Assembly (NCBI GenBank): GCA_021786095.1
Contig: JAJYNX010000071.1
Coordinates: forward strand, 44,559 to 108,558
Direction: 5' to 3'
Length of the DNA: 64,000 nucleotides
Origin: Actinomycetes bacterium
GTDB taxonomy: Bacteria > Actinomycetota > Acidimicrobiia > Acidimicrobiales > RAAP-2
In this document: one piece after another, positions 41,679 through 49,803 of the stretch
Layout: every line of letters begins with the position of its first letter
Numbering within the stretch: the stretch's first letter is position 1
Position numbers and translations under genes: made by a program
Notes under the pieces: generated by a model
Databases searched by the model: none
What the model saw: the letters and a program-made list of their open reading frames with translations, nothing else
Told to the model about the DNA's origin: nothing

Positions 41679-42760
41679 GCGCCCTCGAGCTCCCGCGCGC
41701 CCGTGCGCCGCGCGATCTCCTCGAGCGCGGGGACCAGTTCGCCCGAGCCGCGCACGATGAGCTCGACGGGTACGATCTGGGTGCTGACCGGCTCGGTGCT
41801 GCCGTCGATGCGCGTCAGAAGAAGCTCTGCGGCGCGGGTGCCCATCGCCTTGGGGTCCTGGGCGACGACGGTGACGGCGGGCTGCAGGAGGTCCGCGGTG
41901 TCGAAGTCGTCGAAGCCCACCAGGGCGACGCAGTCGTGCAGGCCGAGGGACTTGAGCGTGCGGATCGTCTCGATCGTGATGAGGTTCTGAGCGGTGAACA
42001 GAGCGGTGGGCGGATCGGCCGAGAAGAGCGCGCGCACGGCGCGATCGACGGCCTCGCGAGTGTGCAGGTTCGTGATGATCCACCGGTCGTCGCTCGTCAG
42101 GCCCGCGTCGTCGAGCGCGTCGAGGTAGCCGCGGCGCCGCTCGCGTAGGGTCCCGATGTAATCGCGGTCGCCGAGGAACGCCACCCGACGGTGTCCGTGC
42201 TCGATGAGGTGCGTCGTCGCCCGGTAGGCGCCACCGCGGTTGTCGCCCACGATGGCGTCCGCCCGCAGCAATTGGGGACGACGGTCGACGAAGACCACCT
42301 TGAGCCCCCGGCGCTGATCGGGAGCGAGGTAGCTCTGGTCGTCACCGGCCGGAACCACGATCAAGCCGTCGACCTGTCGCTCGATGAGGGCGAGGGCGTT
42401 GTCGCGCTCTCGCTGCGGGTCCTCGTCGACGCTGGACGAGACGACCACGATCCGCCGTCGTGACGCCACATCCTCGATGGCGCGCTGCAGCGATGACGAG
42501 AAGGCGTTGGCCACGTCGAAGAGGACGACGCCGATGGTGTGCGTGGCGCCGTCGTTGCGACGCAGGTTGCGCGCGATCAGGTTCGGCCGGTAGTCGAGGG
42601 TCTCGGCCGCCTCGCGCACGCGTCGGGCCAACTCGGGGTCCACGTTCCCCTCGCCGTTGACGACGCGCGACGCGGTCTTCGTGCTCACCGCCGCGAGTTG
42701 GGCGACGTCGTGCAGGGTCGGCCGCCGGCGGGGTGGAGGCGACGCGCCCGAGAGGCTCAT
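41675..42760 (-). CDS. LacI-family transcriptional regulator
   Basis: The helix-turn-helix is RPTLHDVAQLAAVSTKTASR followed by the hinge helix ARRVREAAETLDYRPN; the rest (about 80-350) is a periplasmic-binding-like sugar sensor (IGVVLFDVANAFSSSLQRAI; DGLIVVPAG; GFDDFD). It likely represses the divergent sugar importer through the palindrome at 42953-42962 and its own kinase operon. The start is uncertain: ATG at 42760 gives 361 residues, typical for the family, but in-frame starts reach ATG 42865 and 42892. No clear ribosome site supports any of them. Confidence 0.85.
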   Translation of the reverse strand: MSLSGASPPPRRRPTLHDVAQLAAVSTKTASRVVNGEGNVDPELARRVREAAETLDYRPNLIARNLRRNDGATHTIGVVLFDVANAFSSSLQRAIEDVASRRRIVVVSSSVDEDPQRERDNALALIERQVDGLIVVPAGDDQSYLAPDQRRGLKVVFVDRRPQLLRADAIVGDNRGGAYRATTHLIEHGHRRVAFLGDRDYIGTLRERRRGYLDALDDAGLTSDDRWIITNLHTREAVDRAVRALFSADPPTALFTAQNLITIETIRTLKSLGLHDCVALVGFDDFDTADLLQPAVTVVAQDPKAMGTRAAELLLTRIDGSTEPVSTQIVPVELIVRGSGELVPALEEIARRTGARELEGA

Positions 42761-42918
42761 CGGCGTATCGGGGAGAGGTGCGACGCCTCGTGGGGGCGCC
42801 GCACGATCGGTGGCGTCGCGCGATGGCACGTGAGACAACGATTTACTGATCGCATCGCGGCCCATCCTACGGTGCGCGTCGTGAGAAGGCAAATTTTACC
42901 AGGGAATTTAACGTGCTG

Positions 42919-42948
42919 TTGACACAGCCCGAAAGGTGCGCCTATGGT
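42919..42948 (+). promoter_or_regulatory. Promoter of the sugar ABC operon
   Basis: A consensus -35 TTGACA (42919-42924), an 18-base spacer and -10 TATGGT (42943-42948). It is the best -35/-10 pair seen outside the rRNA region, as expected for a promoter held off by a repressor. Confidence 0.75.
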
Positions 42949-42952
42949 TGCG

Positions 42953-42962
42953 ACAACGTTGT
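42953..42962. promoter_or_regulatory. Probable LacI-family operator
   Basis: ACAACGTTGT is a perfect 10-bp palindrome with the central CG typical of LacI-family operators. It covers the expected transcription start, just after the -10 box, where bound repressor would block initiation. The LacI-family gene is adjacent and divergent. Confidence 0.65.
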
Positions 42963-43012
42963 ACCAGGCCGGACGAAGAGTTCGTTCAGCCGACTGATTT
43001 AGGGGGTAAGTC

Positions 43013-44068
43013 ATGTTGCACCTACGCCGATCCAAGACGAGGCAGCTGTTGCGGGGTCTGGCTGCGGCCAGTACTCTCGCGTCGACGTCACTCGTGGCGG
43101 TGGGAGCCGTGTCGACGAGCGCGAGCGCGTCGACCCCGATCACGGTCGCCTTTTGCGTGGGCGATACGGGCGACCCGTTCTTCCAGACGATGTACCTGGG
43201 TGCGGAGGCCGAGGCCGCCAAGTTGCACGTCAACCTGAACTTCCAGGGCAATCCCGCCCTCTACTCACCGGCCACCCAGCTCCCGTATCTGGACCAGATC
43301 CTGGCCGAGAAGCCGAGTGCCCTCGTCGTGGCCCCGACCGACACCAAGGCGCTCGAGTCGGTCGTGGGCGAGTTCGTGGCCCAGAAGATCCCCGTGCTCA
43401 ACGTGGATTCGGGTGACGCGAATCAGCGCAACATCACGTCATGGATCACCGGCAACAACCTCCAGGGTGGCGCGCAGGCGGCCATTGGGCTGGCCAAGGC
43501 CATGGGCTACAAGAAGACCGGGTACTACAACGTGGTCGTGGGCGTGAGCTCGCTCACGACGTCGACCGACGCCGCGCGTCTGAAGGGTTTCAAGGCGGAG
43601 ATCGCGAAGAAGTTCCCCAAGATGCACATCCTGGACGTGTTCCAGTCCGAGTCGGTGTCGGCGACCTCGACGTCCGACTTCAACGACGTTCTCGCCTCGC
43701 ACCCGGGCAAGCCGGGCACCAAGGGTGGCGTCGCGGGCATCTTCGCCATTGACGGAACGAACGCCACCGGCGCGGCCGCGGCGCTCGCCGGGCACAATCT
43801 CGTCGGCAAGGTCAAGCTGATCGGTTACGACGCCTACGCCACCGACGTCCAGCAGCTCTACAACGCCAAGACGAACCCCCACGGCGCCTTCACCGCGCTC
43901 ATCGCCCAGCAGCCGTACCTCGAGGGGCAGTTGGCGGTGAAGTACGCCGTGGAAGCGGTGCACCACCAGACCAAGGGCATCCCGAAGCTCGACACCCTGC
44001 CCAACATCCTGCTGACGGGCACTTCCCCGAAGGCGACGTTGTCCAAGTACACCTACCAGGCTTCGTAG
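43013..44068 (+). CDS. Sugar ABC transporter substrate-binding protein, RbsB/FrcB-like
   Basis: A 351-residue secreted protein. Signal peptide: basic MLHLRRSKTR, hydrophobic core, and cleavage near SASAS (residue 40). The mature Peripla_BP_4 fold has ITVAFCVGDTGDPFFQTMYLG, the ALVVAPTDTKALE and IPVLNVDSG segments, and GIFAIDGTNATG. It captures a monosaccharide and delivers it to the membrane complex encoded by the next two genes. AGGGGGTAAG precedes the ATG. A strong hairpin follows the stop. Confidence 0.9.
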   Translation: MLHLRRSKTRQLLRGLAAASTLASTSLVAVGAVSTSASASTPITVAFCVGDTGDPFFQTMYLGAEAEAAKLHVNLNFQGNPALYSPATQLPYLDQILAEKPSALVVAPTDTKALESVVGEFVAQKIPVLNVDSGDANQRNITSWITGNNLQGGAQAAIGLAKAMGYKKTGYYNVVVGVSSLTTSTDAARLKGFKAEIAKKFPKMHILDVFQSESVSATSTSDFNDVLASHPGKPGTKGGVAGIFAIDGTNATGAAAALAGHNLVGKVKLIGYDAYATDVQQLYNAKTNPHGAFTALIAQQPYLEGQLAVKYAVEAVHHQTKGIPKLDTLPNILLTGTSPKATLSKYTYQAS

Positions 44069-44085
44069 ACTCGGCGACACTCCTC

Positions 44086-44120
44086 ACTCCCCAGCCGAGG
44101 CCGGTCCTCGGCTGGGGAGT
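44086..44120 (+). terminator. 15-bp hairpin between binding-protein and permease genes
   Basis: Arms 44086-44100 and 44106-44120 are exact complements with a five-base loop and no T-tract. Within an operon this probably acts as a partial terminator or mRNA stabiliser, leaving more binding-protein mRNA than permease mRNA. Confidence 0.75.
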
Positions 44121-44157
44121 GGTCGCCGTTGGTGATGTTCACGTAGCGCTCTACGTG

Positions 44158-44199
44158 CAGCCCTCAACACGCAGCTCTCAACACGCAGCTCTCAACACG
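44158..44199 (+). repeat. Three 14-bp direct repeats before the permease gene
   Basis: Units at 44158-44171, 44172-44185 and 44186-44199. The last two (CAGCTCTCAACACG) are identical and the first differs by one base. The last unit ends next to the ribosome site GGAGG before the permease GTG. Confidence 0.85.
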
Positions 44200-44210
44200 G
44201 AGGAACGGAC

Positions 44211-45284
44211 GTGTCAACAGCGAATTCGGCGCCCGAACGGCAGAGCGAGCGGCACGGGCGCGGCGCCAGTCGCCTCGTGGCGATCCTGGCCAACCAGCAG
44301 ATGGTTCTGGTGGTGGTGCTGATCGTCCTCGTGGCGTTCTTTTGGAGTCGCAACCACCTCTTCATCTCGAGCAGTGAGATCGGTAACCTGCTGACCGACT
44401 TCAGCGGACTGGCGCTGTTGTCGGTGGGGGAGATGTACGTGATCGTCTCGGGCGGCATCGACCTCTCGGTGGGATCAGCCGTTGCCGTGTCGGGGATCCT
44501 GGGAGCCTTCGCCATGCAGGACATGCTGAACGCTCACTACCCCCAGGTGGTCGTGCTGTTGGTGGGAACCGTGATCTGCGCGCTGGTGGGCGCCACGGTG
44601 GGCGCGATCAACGCGCTCATGATCACCAAGGCGCGGCTGGCGCCCTTCGTGGCGACCCTGGTCATGCTGAGTGCTGGCGCCGGTCTCGCCCTCGTCTTCA
44701 CGGGTGGTGCGCCGGTGGGACTCGACTCGACGGCGATCATCTTCAGCGCCAGCGGCGTCGGGCCGTTCTCCTACCCGGCGATCATCATCATCGTGATGGT
44801 GGCCATTCTCGGCCTCTACCTGCACGCGTCGCGTTACGGGCGCTACACCTTCGCCATCGGATCGAACTCCTTCGCCGCGCGCGCCGCCGGCATCAACGTG
44901 CAGCGTCACGTCGCGTCGATCTACGTTCTCTCGGGAGCCCTGGCGGGGCTCACCGGTATGTTCTTCTATCTACGACTGGGGTCGGGCGCACCGACGTCGG
45001 GTCAGGACGCGGAGCTGACGGCCATCGCGGCCGTGGTCATTGGCGGGTCCAGCCTCTTCGGCGGCAGCGGGCGGATGAGCGGCACGGTGTTGGGCGCCTT
45101 CGTGCTCACGGTCGTGACCGACGGACTGATCTTCATCAATATCCAGCCGACCTGGAACCAGGTGGTCGTCGGCGCCTTCATCTTCTTCGCCGCGGCGCTG
45201 CAGGCGCTACGCCTCAGCAGTGGCGGCCTGGCGCGTCTGCTGCGCCCGGCGTCAACCTCGGAGGAGTCCACTGGTGGCCGATGA
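44211..45284 (+). CDS. Sugar ABC transporter permease, RbsC/FrcC-like
   Basis: A 357-residue membrane protein with about ten hydrophobic helices. GLALLSVGEMYVIVSGGIDLSVGS (quoted: YVIVSGGIDLSVGS) is the RbsC-family motif near residue 90, and AARAAGINVQRHVASIYVLSG and the terminal AIAAVVIGGSSLFGGSGRM segments are typical of the CUT2 permease family. It forms the channel for the importer. GGAGGAAC lies just before the GTG start. Overlaps the ATPase gene by 11 bases. Confidence 0.9.
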   Translation: MSTANSAPERQSERHGRGASRLVAILANQQMVLVVVLIVLVAFFWSRNHLFISSSEIGNLLTDFSGLALLSVGEMYVIVSGGIDLSVGSAVAVSGILGAFAMQDMLNAHYPQVVVLLVGTVICALVGATVGAINALMITKARLAPFVATLVMLSAGAGLALVFTGGAPVGLDSTAIIFSASGVGPFSYPAIIIIVMVAILGLYLHASRYGRYTFAIGSNSFAARAAGINVQRHVASIYVLSGALAGLTGMFFYLRLGSGAPTSGQDAELTAIAAVVIGGSSLFGGSGRMSGTVLGAFVLTVVTDGLIFINIQPTWNQVVVGAFIFFAAALQALRLSSGGLARLLRPASTSEESTGGR

Positions 45285-46059
45285 GCGGGTGCCCGCACTC
45301 GAGGTGCGGGGAATCAACAAGTACTACGGGGGCGTGCACGCGCTGAGCGATGTGAGCTTTCGGGCCTACGCCGGTGAGATCGTCGGGCTGGTCGGCGACA
45401 ACGGGGCTGGGAAGTCCACTCTGATCAAGGTGATCTCGGGTGCCCACGAGCCCGACACGGGGGAGATCTACGTCGATGGTCAGCGCCACCACTGGCGCTC
45501 GCCGCTGGAGGCGATCGAGGCCGGCATCGAGACGCTGTACCAGGATTCGGGGCTGGCGCCGGATCTGACGATCGGCTCGAACGTCTTCCTCGGTCGCGAG
45601 AAGATGCGACGGGGCCTGCTGGGACGGCTCGGATTCGTGGACCAACGGGCGATGGAGCGCGAGGCGCTCGAGGACCTGAAGAAGGTGGGCATCTCGGTGC
45701 CGCTGTCCAAGCGAACCGTCGCGGAGCTCTCGGGCGGCCAGCGACAGGCCGTCGCCATCGGACGGGCGATCTCGTGGGCGCGCAAGGTCATTCTGCTCGA
45801 CGAGCCCACGAACAACCTGGGTGCGCGCCAGGCCATCGAGGTCCTCGACGTGATGCGGTCGGCCCGGGAGCAGGGTCTGGCCGTGATCTTCATCTCGCAC
45901 ACCTTGCCCCACGTGCTCGAGGTGACGGACCGCATCGTCGTGATGCGCCTGGGTCGGGTGGTGCGCGACGCGCCCACCTCCGGCTTCACGGCGGAGAACC
46001 TGCTCGCGACCATCACGGGTCTCGACGAACTGCGGCCGCCTCCGACGCCGACGGCCTGA
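45274..46059 (+). CDS. Sugar ABC transporter ATPase, single-domain FrcA-like
   Basis: A 261-residue ATPase. Walker A GDNGAGKST at residues 41-49, signature LSGGQRQAVAIGRAI near 150 and Walker B VILLDEPTNNLG near 171. Unlike RbsA or MglA, which fuse two ABC domains (about 500 residues), this has one, as in FrcA of rhizobial fructose importers. TPTNNLG replaces the usual D after LDEPT--L, common in this family. The GTG at 45274 has GGAGGAG upstream and overlaps the permease end. Together with the divergent ROK kinase this resembles the frcBCAK layout. Confidence 0.88.
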   Translation: MADERVPALEVRGINKYYGGVHALSDVSFRAYAGEIVGLVGDNGAGKSTLIKVISGAHEPDTGEIYVDGQRHHWRSPLEAIEAGIETLYQDSGLAPDLTIGSNVFLGREKMRRGLLGRLGFVDQRAMEREALEDLKKVGISVPLSKRTVAELSGGQRQAVAIGRAISWARKVILLDEPTNNLGARQAIEVLDVMRSAREQGLAVIFISHTLPHVLEVTDRIVVMRLGRVVRDAPTSGFTAENLLATITGLDELRPPPTPTA

Positions 46060-46102
46060 TCGGTGAACGCGCCCCCGCGGGCGCGTCACTAGGATTGCGG
46101 AC

Positions 46103-47419
46103 GTGGTGCACCGCCTCTCGCTCACTGGTGCGCGAATGCGATCGTGGTGGCTCTCACGGTGTGCTCTCGCCCGCGATGGCTACCTGTACGCATCGGCCGG
46201 CGCCTTCGCCATCGCGATGGGCTGGACCTCCACGCAGCCCGCGCAGTGGCACTGGGGCTACCTGGCGTTCGGCCCCTACGTCGTGGCGGCCCTCGTGGCG
46301 TTGCTGGCGGCCCGACGGGTCCTGCGTCGCGAGACGGCCCTGCGCCTGGTCCTGCTGGTGCTCGTGGTGGTGGGGGCCGTCGTGGTGCCCCTGGGGCTCG
46401 AGGCCCGCTGGCGCCAACTCGACCACGGTGTCGGCTTCGCCCAGCCGGAGGTCGCGGTCATCGAGCGATCGGCGACCCTGGTGAGCCGGGGTCAGGACCC
46501 CTATCGCGCCTACGTGCACAACGGGCGCGTGGTGGACGCCGTGAAGGGCGTACCGCCCTACGAGTCATTCTTCCCGTACTTCCCGCTCATGAGCGTGTTC
46601 GGACTGCCGTCGGCCGCCACCCACAATGGGACGGACCTGACCGACGCGCGAATCATCATGTCGCTGATGACCCTGCTCACGAGTGGTCTGGCGTTGGCGC
46701 TGCTGCGAGCGCCGCGCGAGCGCAAGATCCTGGTCGCGCTGGTGCTGCTGGCGCTGCCAACGGGAGCACTGTTTCTCTCCACGGGTGGCGACGACATGCC
46801 GATCCTCGCGCTCCTGCTGCTCGGCGTGGCGTTCCTCCAGCGACGATCGAACTACCTGGCCGGCGTCGCCTTCGCGCTCGCGGCCGCGATGAAGCTCACG
46901 GCGTGGCCGCTGGTGGCCGGGTCGCTCCTGGTGGCGCGATCGCGCGAGGGCCGACCCGCCTGGTTGCGGGTGGCTCTGGTGGTCACGACGGTGGTGGTGG
47001 CGACCACGCTGCCCTACGCGTGGCGTGCGCCGCGCGCGTTCATCGCCAACGTCATCGCGTTCCCGCTGGGACTCGCGGGCGTGAAGTCGCCCGCGGCCAG
47101 TGCGCTGCCGGGCCACGTGGTGACGATGATGTTCCCCGTCATGGGTCACCTGCTCGAACCCGCGACGCTCGTGGTCGGCGGTTACATCGCTACCCGCTAC
47201 GTGCGCGATCACTGGCCGGTGACCCTCTCGCAGCTCCTGATGGTGGTGAGCGCGCTGTCCCTGGCGGTCATCCTGATGGCGTCGGCGACCCGCGTGGGCT
47301 ACGTCATCTATCCACTCAACTTCGCACTGTGGGGATGGGTCTGCCGTCCCGTCCAGGAGCGGCCGGTCGCCCCGGAGCTAGAACGTCGAGGAGTTCTGGT
47401 AGATCCGGTAGGACCATAG
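46103..47419 (+). CDS. GT87-like polytopic membrane protein
   Basis: A 438-residue protein with about eleven hydrophobic segments. A polar extracytoplasmic loop after the second or third helix contains RGQDPYRAYVHNGRVVDAVKG and PPYESFFPYFPLMSVFGLP (each a separate segment), reminiscent of the GT-C fold, where mannosyltransferases of DUF2029/GT87 hold the catalytic Asp in a first loop. Such enzymes use polyprenyl-phosphate-sugars. No specific product can be named. The GTG follows TAGGAT (46090-46095) by seven bases, suggesting a leaderless mRNA. Its 3' end overlaps the opposite-strand gene by 42 bases. Confidence 0.65.
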   Translation: MVHRLSLTGARMRSWWLSRCALARDGYLYASAGAFAIAMGWTSTQPAQWHWGYLAFGPYVVAALVALLAARRVLRRETALRLVLLVLVVVGAVVVPLGLEARWRQLDHGVGFAQPEVAVIERSATLVSRGQDPYRAYVHNGRVVDAVKGVPPYESFFPYFPLMSVFGLPSAATHNGTDLTDARIIMSLMTLLTSGLALALLRAPRERKILVALVLLALPTGALFLSTGGDDMPILALLLLGVAFLQRRSNYLAGVAFALAAAMKLTAWPLVAGSLLVARSREGRPAWLRVALVVTTVVVATTLPYAWRAPRAFIANVIAFPLGLAGVKSPAASALPGHVVTMMFPVMGHLLEPATLVVGGYIATRYVRDHWPVTLSQLLMVVSALSLAVILMASATRVGYVIYPLNFALWGWVCRPVQERPVAPELERRGVLVDPVGP

Positions 47420-47938
47420 CGTGGTGGTCCCGCGGCGGGCGGTGATCGTGACGCCGACGACCCAGTAGAACGTGTCCGAGCCGGCCTTCTGAAAGAGCAG
47501 TTGCGGCAGCCCGTTGGTCGTGCCCCGCGAGAAAAGCCCCCACCCGAGGGCCTCGAGGTGACTCGAGTAGAAGCCCAGGATCTGACTCGACGGTGCGGTG
47601 GTGGCCAGCGATCGCGAGCAGTCGTAGTCGCCGGCCCCCCCGTTGGTGTTCTGCACCGGGGCGGTGGCCCGGGTGGGCGAGGGGACCAGAAGGGCGGGGG
47701 CGATGTTGCCCGGTGGCGTGCCGGGCTGCTGACAACCGATGAGGGCGGCGCCGCCGCGCTGGGTGGTGAGCCCCCCCACGACGATCGGCACCGCAGTGGT
47801 CGGGGTGCGCACGCTGGGATTGGCGATGACGTCGAGAAGCAGGAACGCGCCGAGCAGCACGACGGCCACGATCACGATGATCATGGCCGGCACGATGCTG
47901 GTGGTCGTGGTCAGCGGTGGCTTGTCCGTCTGGCTCAC
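47378..47938 (-). CDS. Uncharacterised single-pass membrane protein
   Basis: From the GTG at 47938 this encodes 186 residues: a short polar N-terminus, one hydrophobic helix (IVPAMIIVIVAVVLLGAFLLL, about residues 13-33), a Thr/Val-rich stretch and an extracytoplasmic domain with two Cys (IGCQQPG and YDCSRS) and a YYSSHLEALGWGLFSRG-like segment. The latter recalls small domains in actinobacterial secreted proteins, but I do not recognise the family. The start overlaps the thiD stop by four bases, so it is probably co-transcribed with thiD. Its 3' end overlaps the GT87-like gene. Confidence 0.65.
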   Translation of the reverse strand: MSQTDKPPLTTTTSIVPAMIIVIVAVVLLGAFLLLDVIANPSVRTPTTAVPIVVGGLTTQRGGAALIGCQQPGTPPGNIAPALLVPSPTRATAPVQNTNGGAGDYDCSRSLATTAPSSQILGFYSSHLEALGWGLFSRGTTNGLPQLLFQKAGSDTFYWVVGVTITARRGTTTLWSYRIYQNSSTF

Positions 47939-48756
47939 GCGTTCCAGCCCAGGTGATCGATGGGACCACGGCCGCGGCCGAGTCGCCACGTTCGCGCGCT
48001 GGTCAACGCGGCGAGCACGAAGGACTTGGCGTCGCGGGTGGCGTCCTCGACCTCGCGCCCGAGCCCCAGACCCACCGCGATCGCCGCCGACAGGGAGCAG
48101 CCGGTGCCGTGGTCGTTGTCCGTGTCGACGCGGGGGGCGTCGAACACCGTGACGCCGTGGGCGTCGACGAGCACGTCGGGGGCGTGGCCGTGGTCACGAC
48201 GCCGCTGGGCGAAGTGCCCGCCCTTGACCAGGACGTGGCGTGGCCCGAGGGCCAAGATGACTCGCGCCAGGCGCACCATGTCGTCCTCGTCGCGCACGTC
48301 GCCGAACTCGGCGTCGGCGAGGGCGGCGGCCTCGGCCAGGTTGGGGGTCACGATCTCGGCGTAGGGCAGGAGGGCCTCGCGGTACGCTCGCACGCCCCCC
48401 ACGCTCAGCAGGAGGTGGCCGGTCGACGAGACCAGGACCGGGTCCACGACCAGGTGCGCCAGCTCGCCCTCGCGGGCCAGCGCCGCCACCGCCTCGATGG
48501 TCGCCGGTTGGGCCAGCATGCCGGTCTTCACCGCGACGACGTCGAAGTCGTCGAGGACCGAACGGACCTGCGTGACGACCAGGCTCGGCTCGATGACGTG
48601 AATGGCCTGGACGCCCACGGTGTTCTGTGCGGTGACGGCGGTGATCGCGCAGGTTCCGTGCACCTCGAAGGCGCTGAACGTGCGCAGATCGGCCTGGATT
48701 CCGGCGCCGCCGCCGGAGTCTGATCCGGCGATGGTCAAGGCGGTGTACGGCTGCAC
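47935..48756 (-). CDS. thiD: Hydroxymethylpyrimidine/phosphomethylpyrimidine kinase
   Basis: A 273-residue ribokinase-like enzyme that phosphorylates HMP and then HMP-P for thiamine synthesis. [19 protein letters not shown] is the family N-terminal motif (residues 6-24), [13 protein letters not shown] the central strand, and [15 protein letters not shown] holds the anion hole and catalytic Asp. The GTG follows TAGGGT (minus strand, 48763-48768) by six bases, so the mRNA is leaderless and no TPP riboswitch can precede it. It could also act on pyridoxal, as some family members do. Confidence 0.92.
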   Translation of the reverse strand: MQPYTALTIAGSDSGGGAGIQADLRTFSAFEVHGTCAITAVTAQNTVGVQAIHVIEPSLVVTQVRSVLDDFDVVAVKTGMLAQPATIEAVAALAREGELAHLVVDPVLVSSTGHLLLSVGGVRAYREALLPYAEIVTPNLAEAAALADAEFGDVRDEDDMVRLARVILALGPRHVLVKGGHFAQRRRDHGHAPDVLVDAHGVTVFDAPRVDTDNDHGTGCSLSAAIAVGLGLGREVEDATRDAKSFVLAALTSARTWRLGRGRGPIDHLGWNA

Positions 48757-48948
48757 CGCTCCACCCTACCGATCGCGCGGAGCGTCCCCGCTCGGTGGGG
48801 TGGGCTCGATCCCGCTGGTGTTGCCGGGCCGTGCGCCGGCTCACCCCAGGGGGTACGAGGCCCGGCCCCGCCACAGCGGTGAGGACTTTCGAACTACATC
48901 CGTGTCGTGCGGGAGTAGGCTGGGAGCACCTCAGTCGGGAGGGCGGAC

Positions 48949-49410
48949 ATGAGCGATGAGGACGTGGTGAGGGGATTCAGCGGGAGCCTGGTGTGCCGCT
49001 TGACGGGGGTGAGCTACCGCCAGTTGGACTACTGGGCGCGCACGGATCTGGTCACGCCCTCGATCACGCCGGCGTCGGGAAGTGGCTCGAAGAGGGCCTA
49101 CTCCTACGGCGACGTGCTGGAGGTCAAGGTGATCAAGTCGCTCCTGGACTCGGGCCTGTCCCTGGCGCGCGCGCGCCAGGCAGTCGGATGCCTTCGCGAC
49201 GCGCTGGGGAGCGATCTGGCGTCGTTCAGTCTGGTCCTGAGCGACGCTGGCTCGGTGCTGGCGCGCAGCGATGGTGAACTCGTCGACCTGTTGCGTGGCG
49301 GCCAGGGCGTGTTCAACATCGTGCCGCTCGGCGGCGTGGTGGCGGAACTCACCTCGACCCTGCGCGAGGTGGAGCCCTCGGCGTCGGAGCGAGGTCGACG
49401 CAGCGCGTGA
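48949..49410 (+). CDS. MerR-family regulator, Rv1830-like
   Basis: A 153-residue regulator. The N-terminal winged helix ([21 protein letters not shown], in part: [20 protein letters not shown]) spans about 8-75 and is followed by a helical linker and a small C-terminal part. In M. tuberculosis the second MerR gene Rv1830 lies beside gcvB near garA; here the same pair is next to gcvT-P. TAGGCT (48916-48921) and GGGAGGG before the ATG give a short leader, unlike most neighbours. Its stop overlaps the next gene by four bases. Confidence 0.85.
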   Translation: MSDEDVVRGFSGSLVCRLTGVSYRQLDYWARTDLVTPSITPASGSGSKRAYSYGDVLEVKVIKSLLDSGLSLARARQAVGCLRDALGSDLASFSLVLSDAGSVLARSDGELVDLLRGGQGVFNIVPLGGVVAELTSTLREVEPSASERGRRSA

Positions 49411-49793
49411 GCGTCGAGGCCGCACGACGCCGACACCCGAGTCGGGTCGGGGGCACCGCGGTTCGCTTCGCCCACCCCAGTGAGCGCGTCTTCGCCGGGC
49501 TGCTCTCGCTCTACGGCGTGGAGTGGGTCTACGAGCCCGTGGAGTTCCCCCTGGTGTGGGACGAGCACGGAACGCCGATCCGCTCCTTTCGCCCGGACTT
49601 CTACCTCCCCGCCCAGGGCGGGTTCATCGAGCTCACGGTGCTCGACCAGCGTCTCGTGACCAAGAAGAACGCCAAGGTGCGTCGCTTTCGTGCGCTCTAC
49701 CCCGAGGTGCCGCTCACCGTGGTCTACCGTCGTGACTTCCTGGAGCTGGCGGCGCGTCACAGCGTGACGATGGTCTCGGCACACGCGGCGTAG
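49407..49793 (+). CDS. Small PD-(D/E)XK-like protein with altered active site
   Basis: A 128-residue protein that resembles a restriction-endonuclease-like fold: SFRPDFYLPAQGGFIELTV matches the pattern PD-----------E-K, where the catalytic Lys of E-K is replaced by Thr (IELT). Lys residues follow in VTKKNAKVRR, which could compensate. The rest (RFRALYPEVPLTVVYRRDF) continues the beta-alpha core. Similar short proteins occur beside house-keeping genes in actinobacteria, and their role is unknown. It is coupled by overlap to the MerR gene upstream. Confidence 0.6.
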   Translation: MSVEAARRRHPSRVGGTAVRFAHPSERVFAGLLSLYGVEWVYEPVEFPLVWDEHGTPIRSFRPDFYLPAQGGFIELTVLDQRLVTKKNAKVRRFRALYPEVPLTVVYRRDFLELAARHSVTMVSAHAA

Positions 49794-49803
49794 GGTGGTC
49801 GTC

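Noticed and set aside
48757..48948. TPP riboswitch upstream of thiD
   Set aside because: No CUGAGA or conserved TPP core on the minus strand, and TAGGGT six bases before the start implies a leaderless mRNA.
49780..49803. Glycine riboswitch upstream of gcvT
   Set aside because: Only about ten bases separate the preceding gene from the start, and a -10 box sits there.
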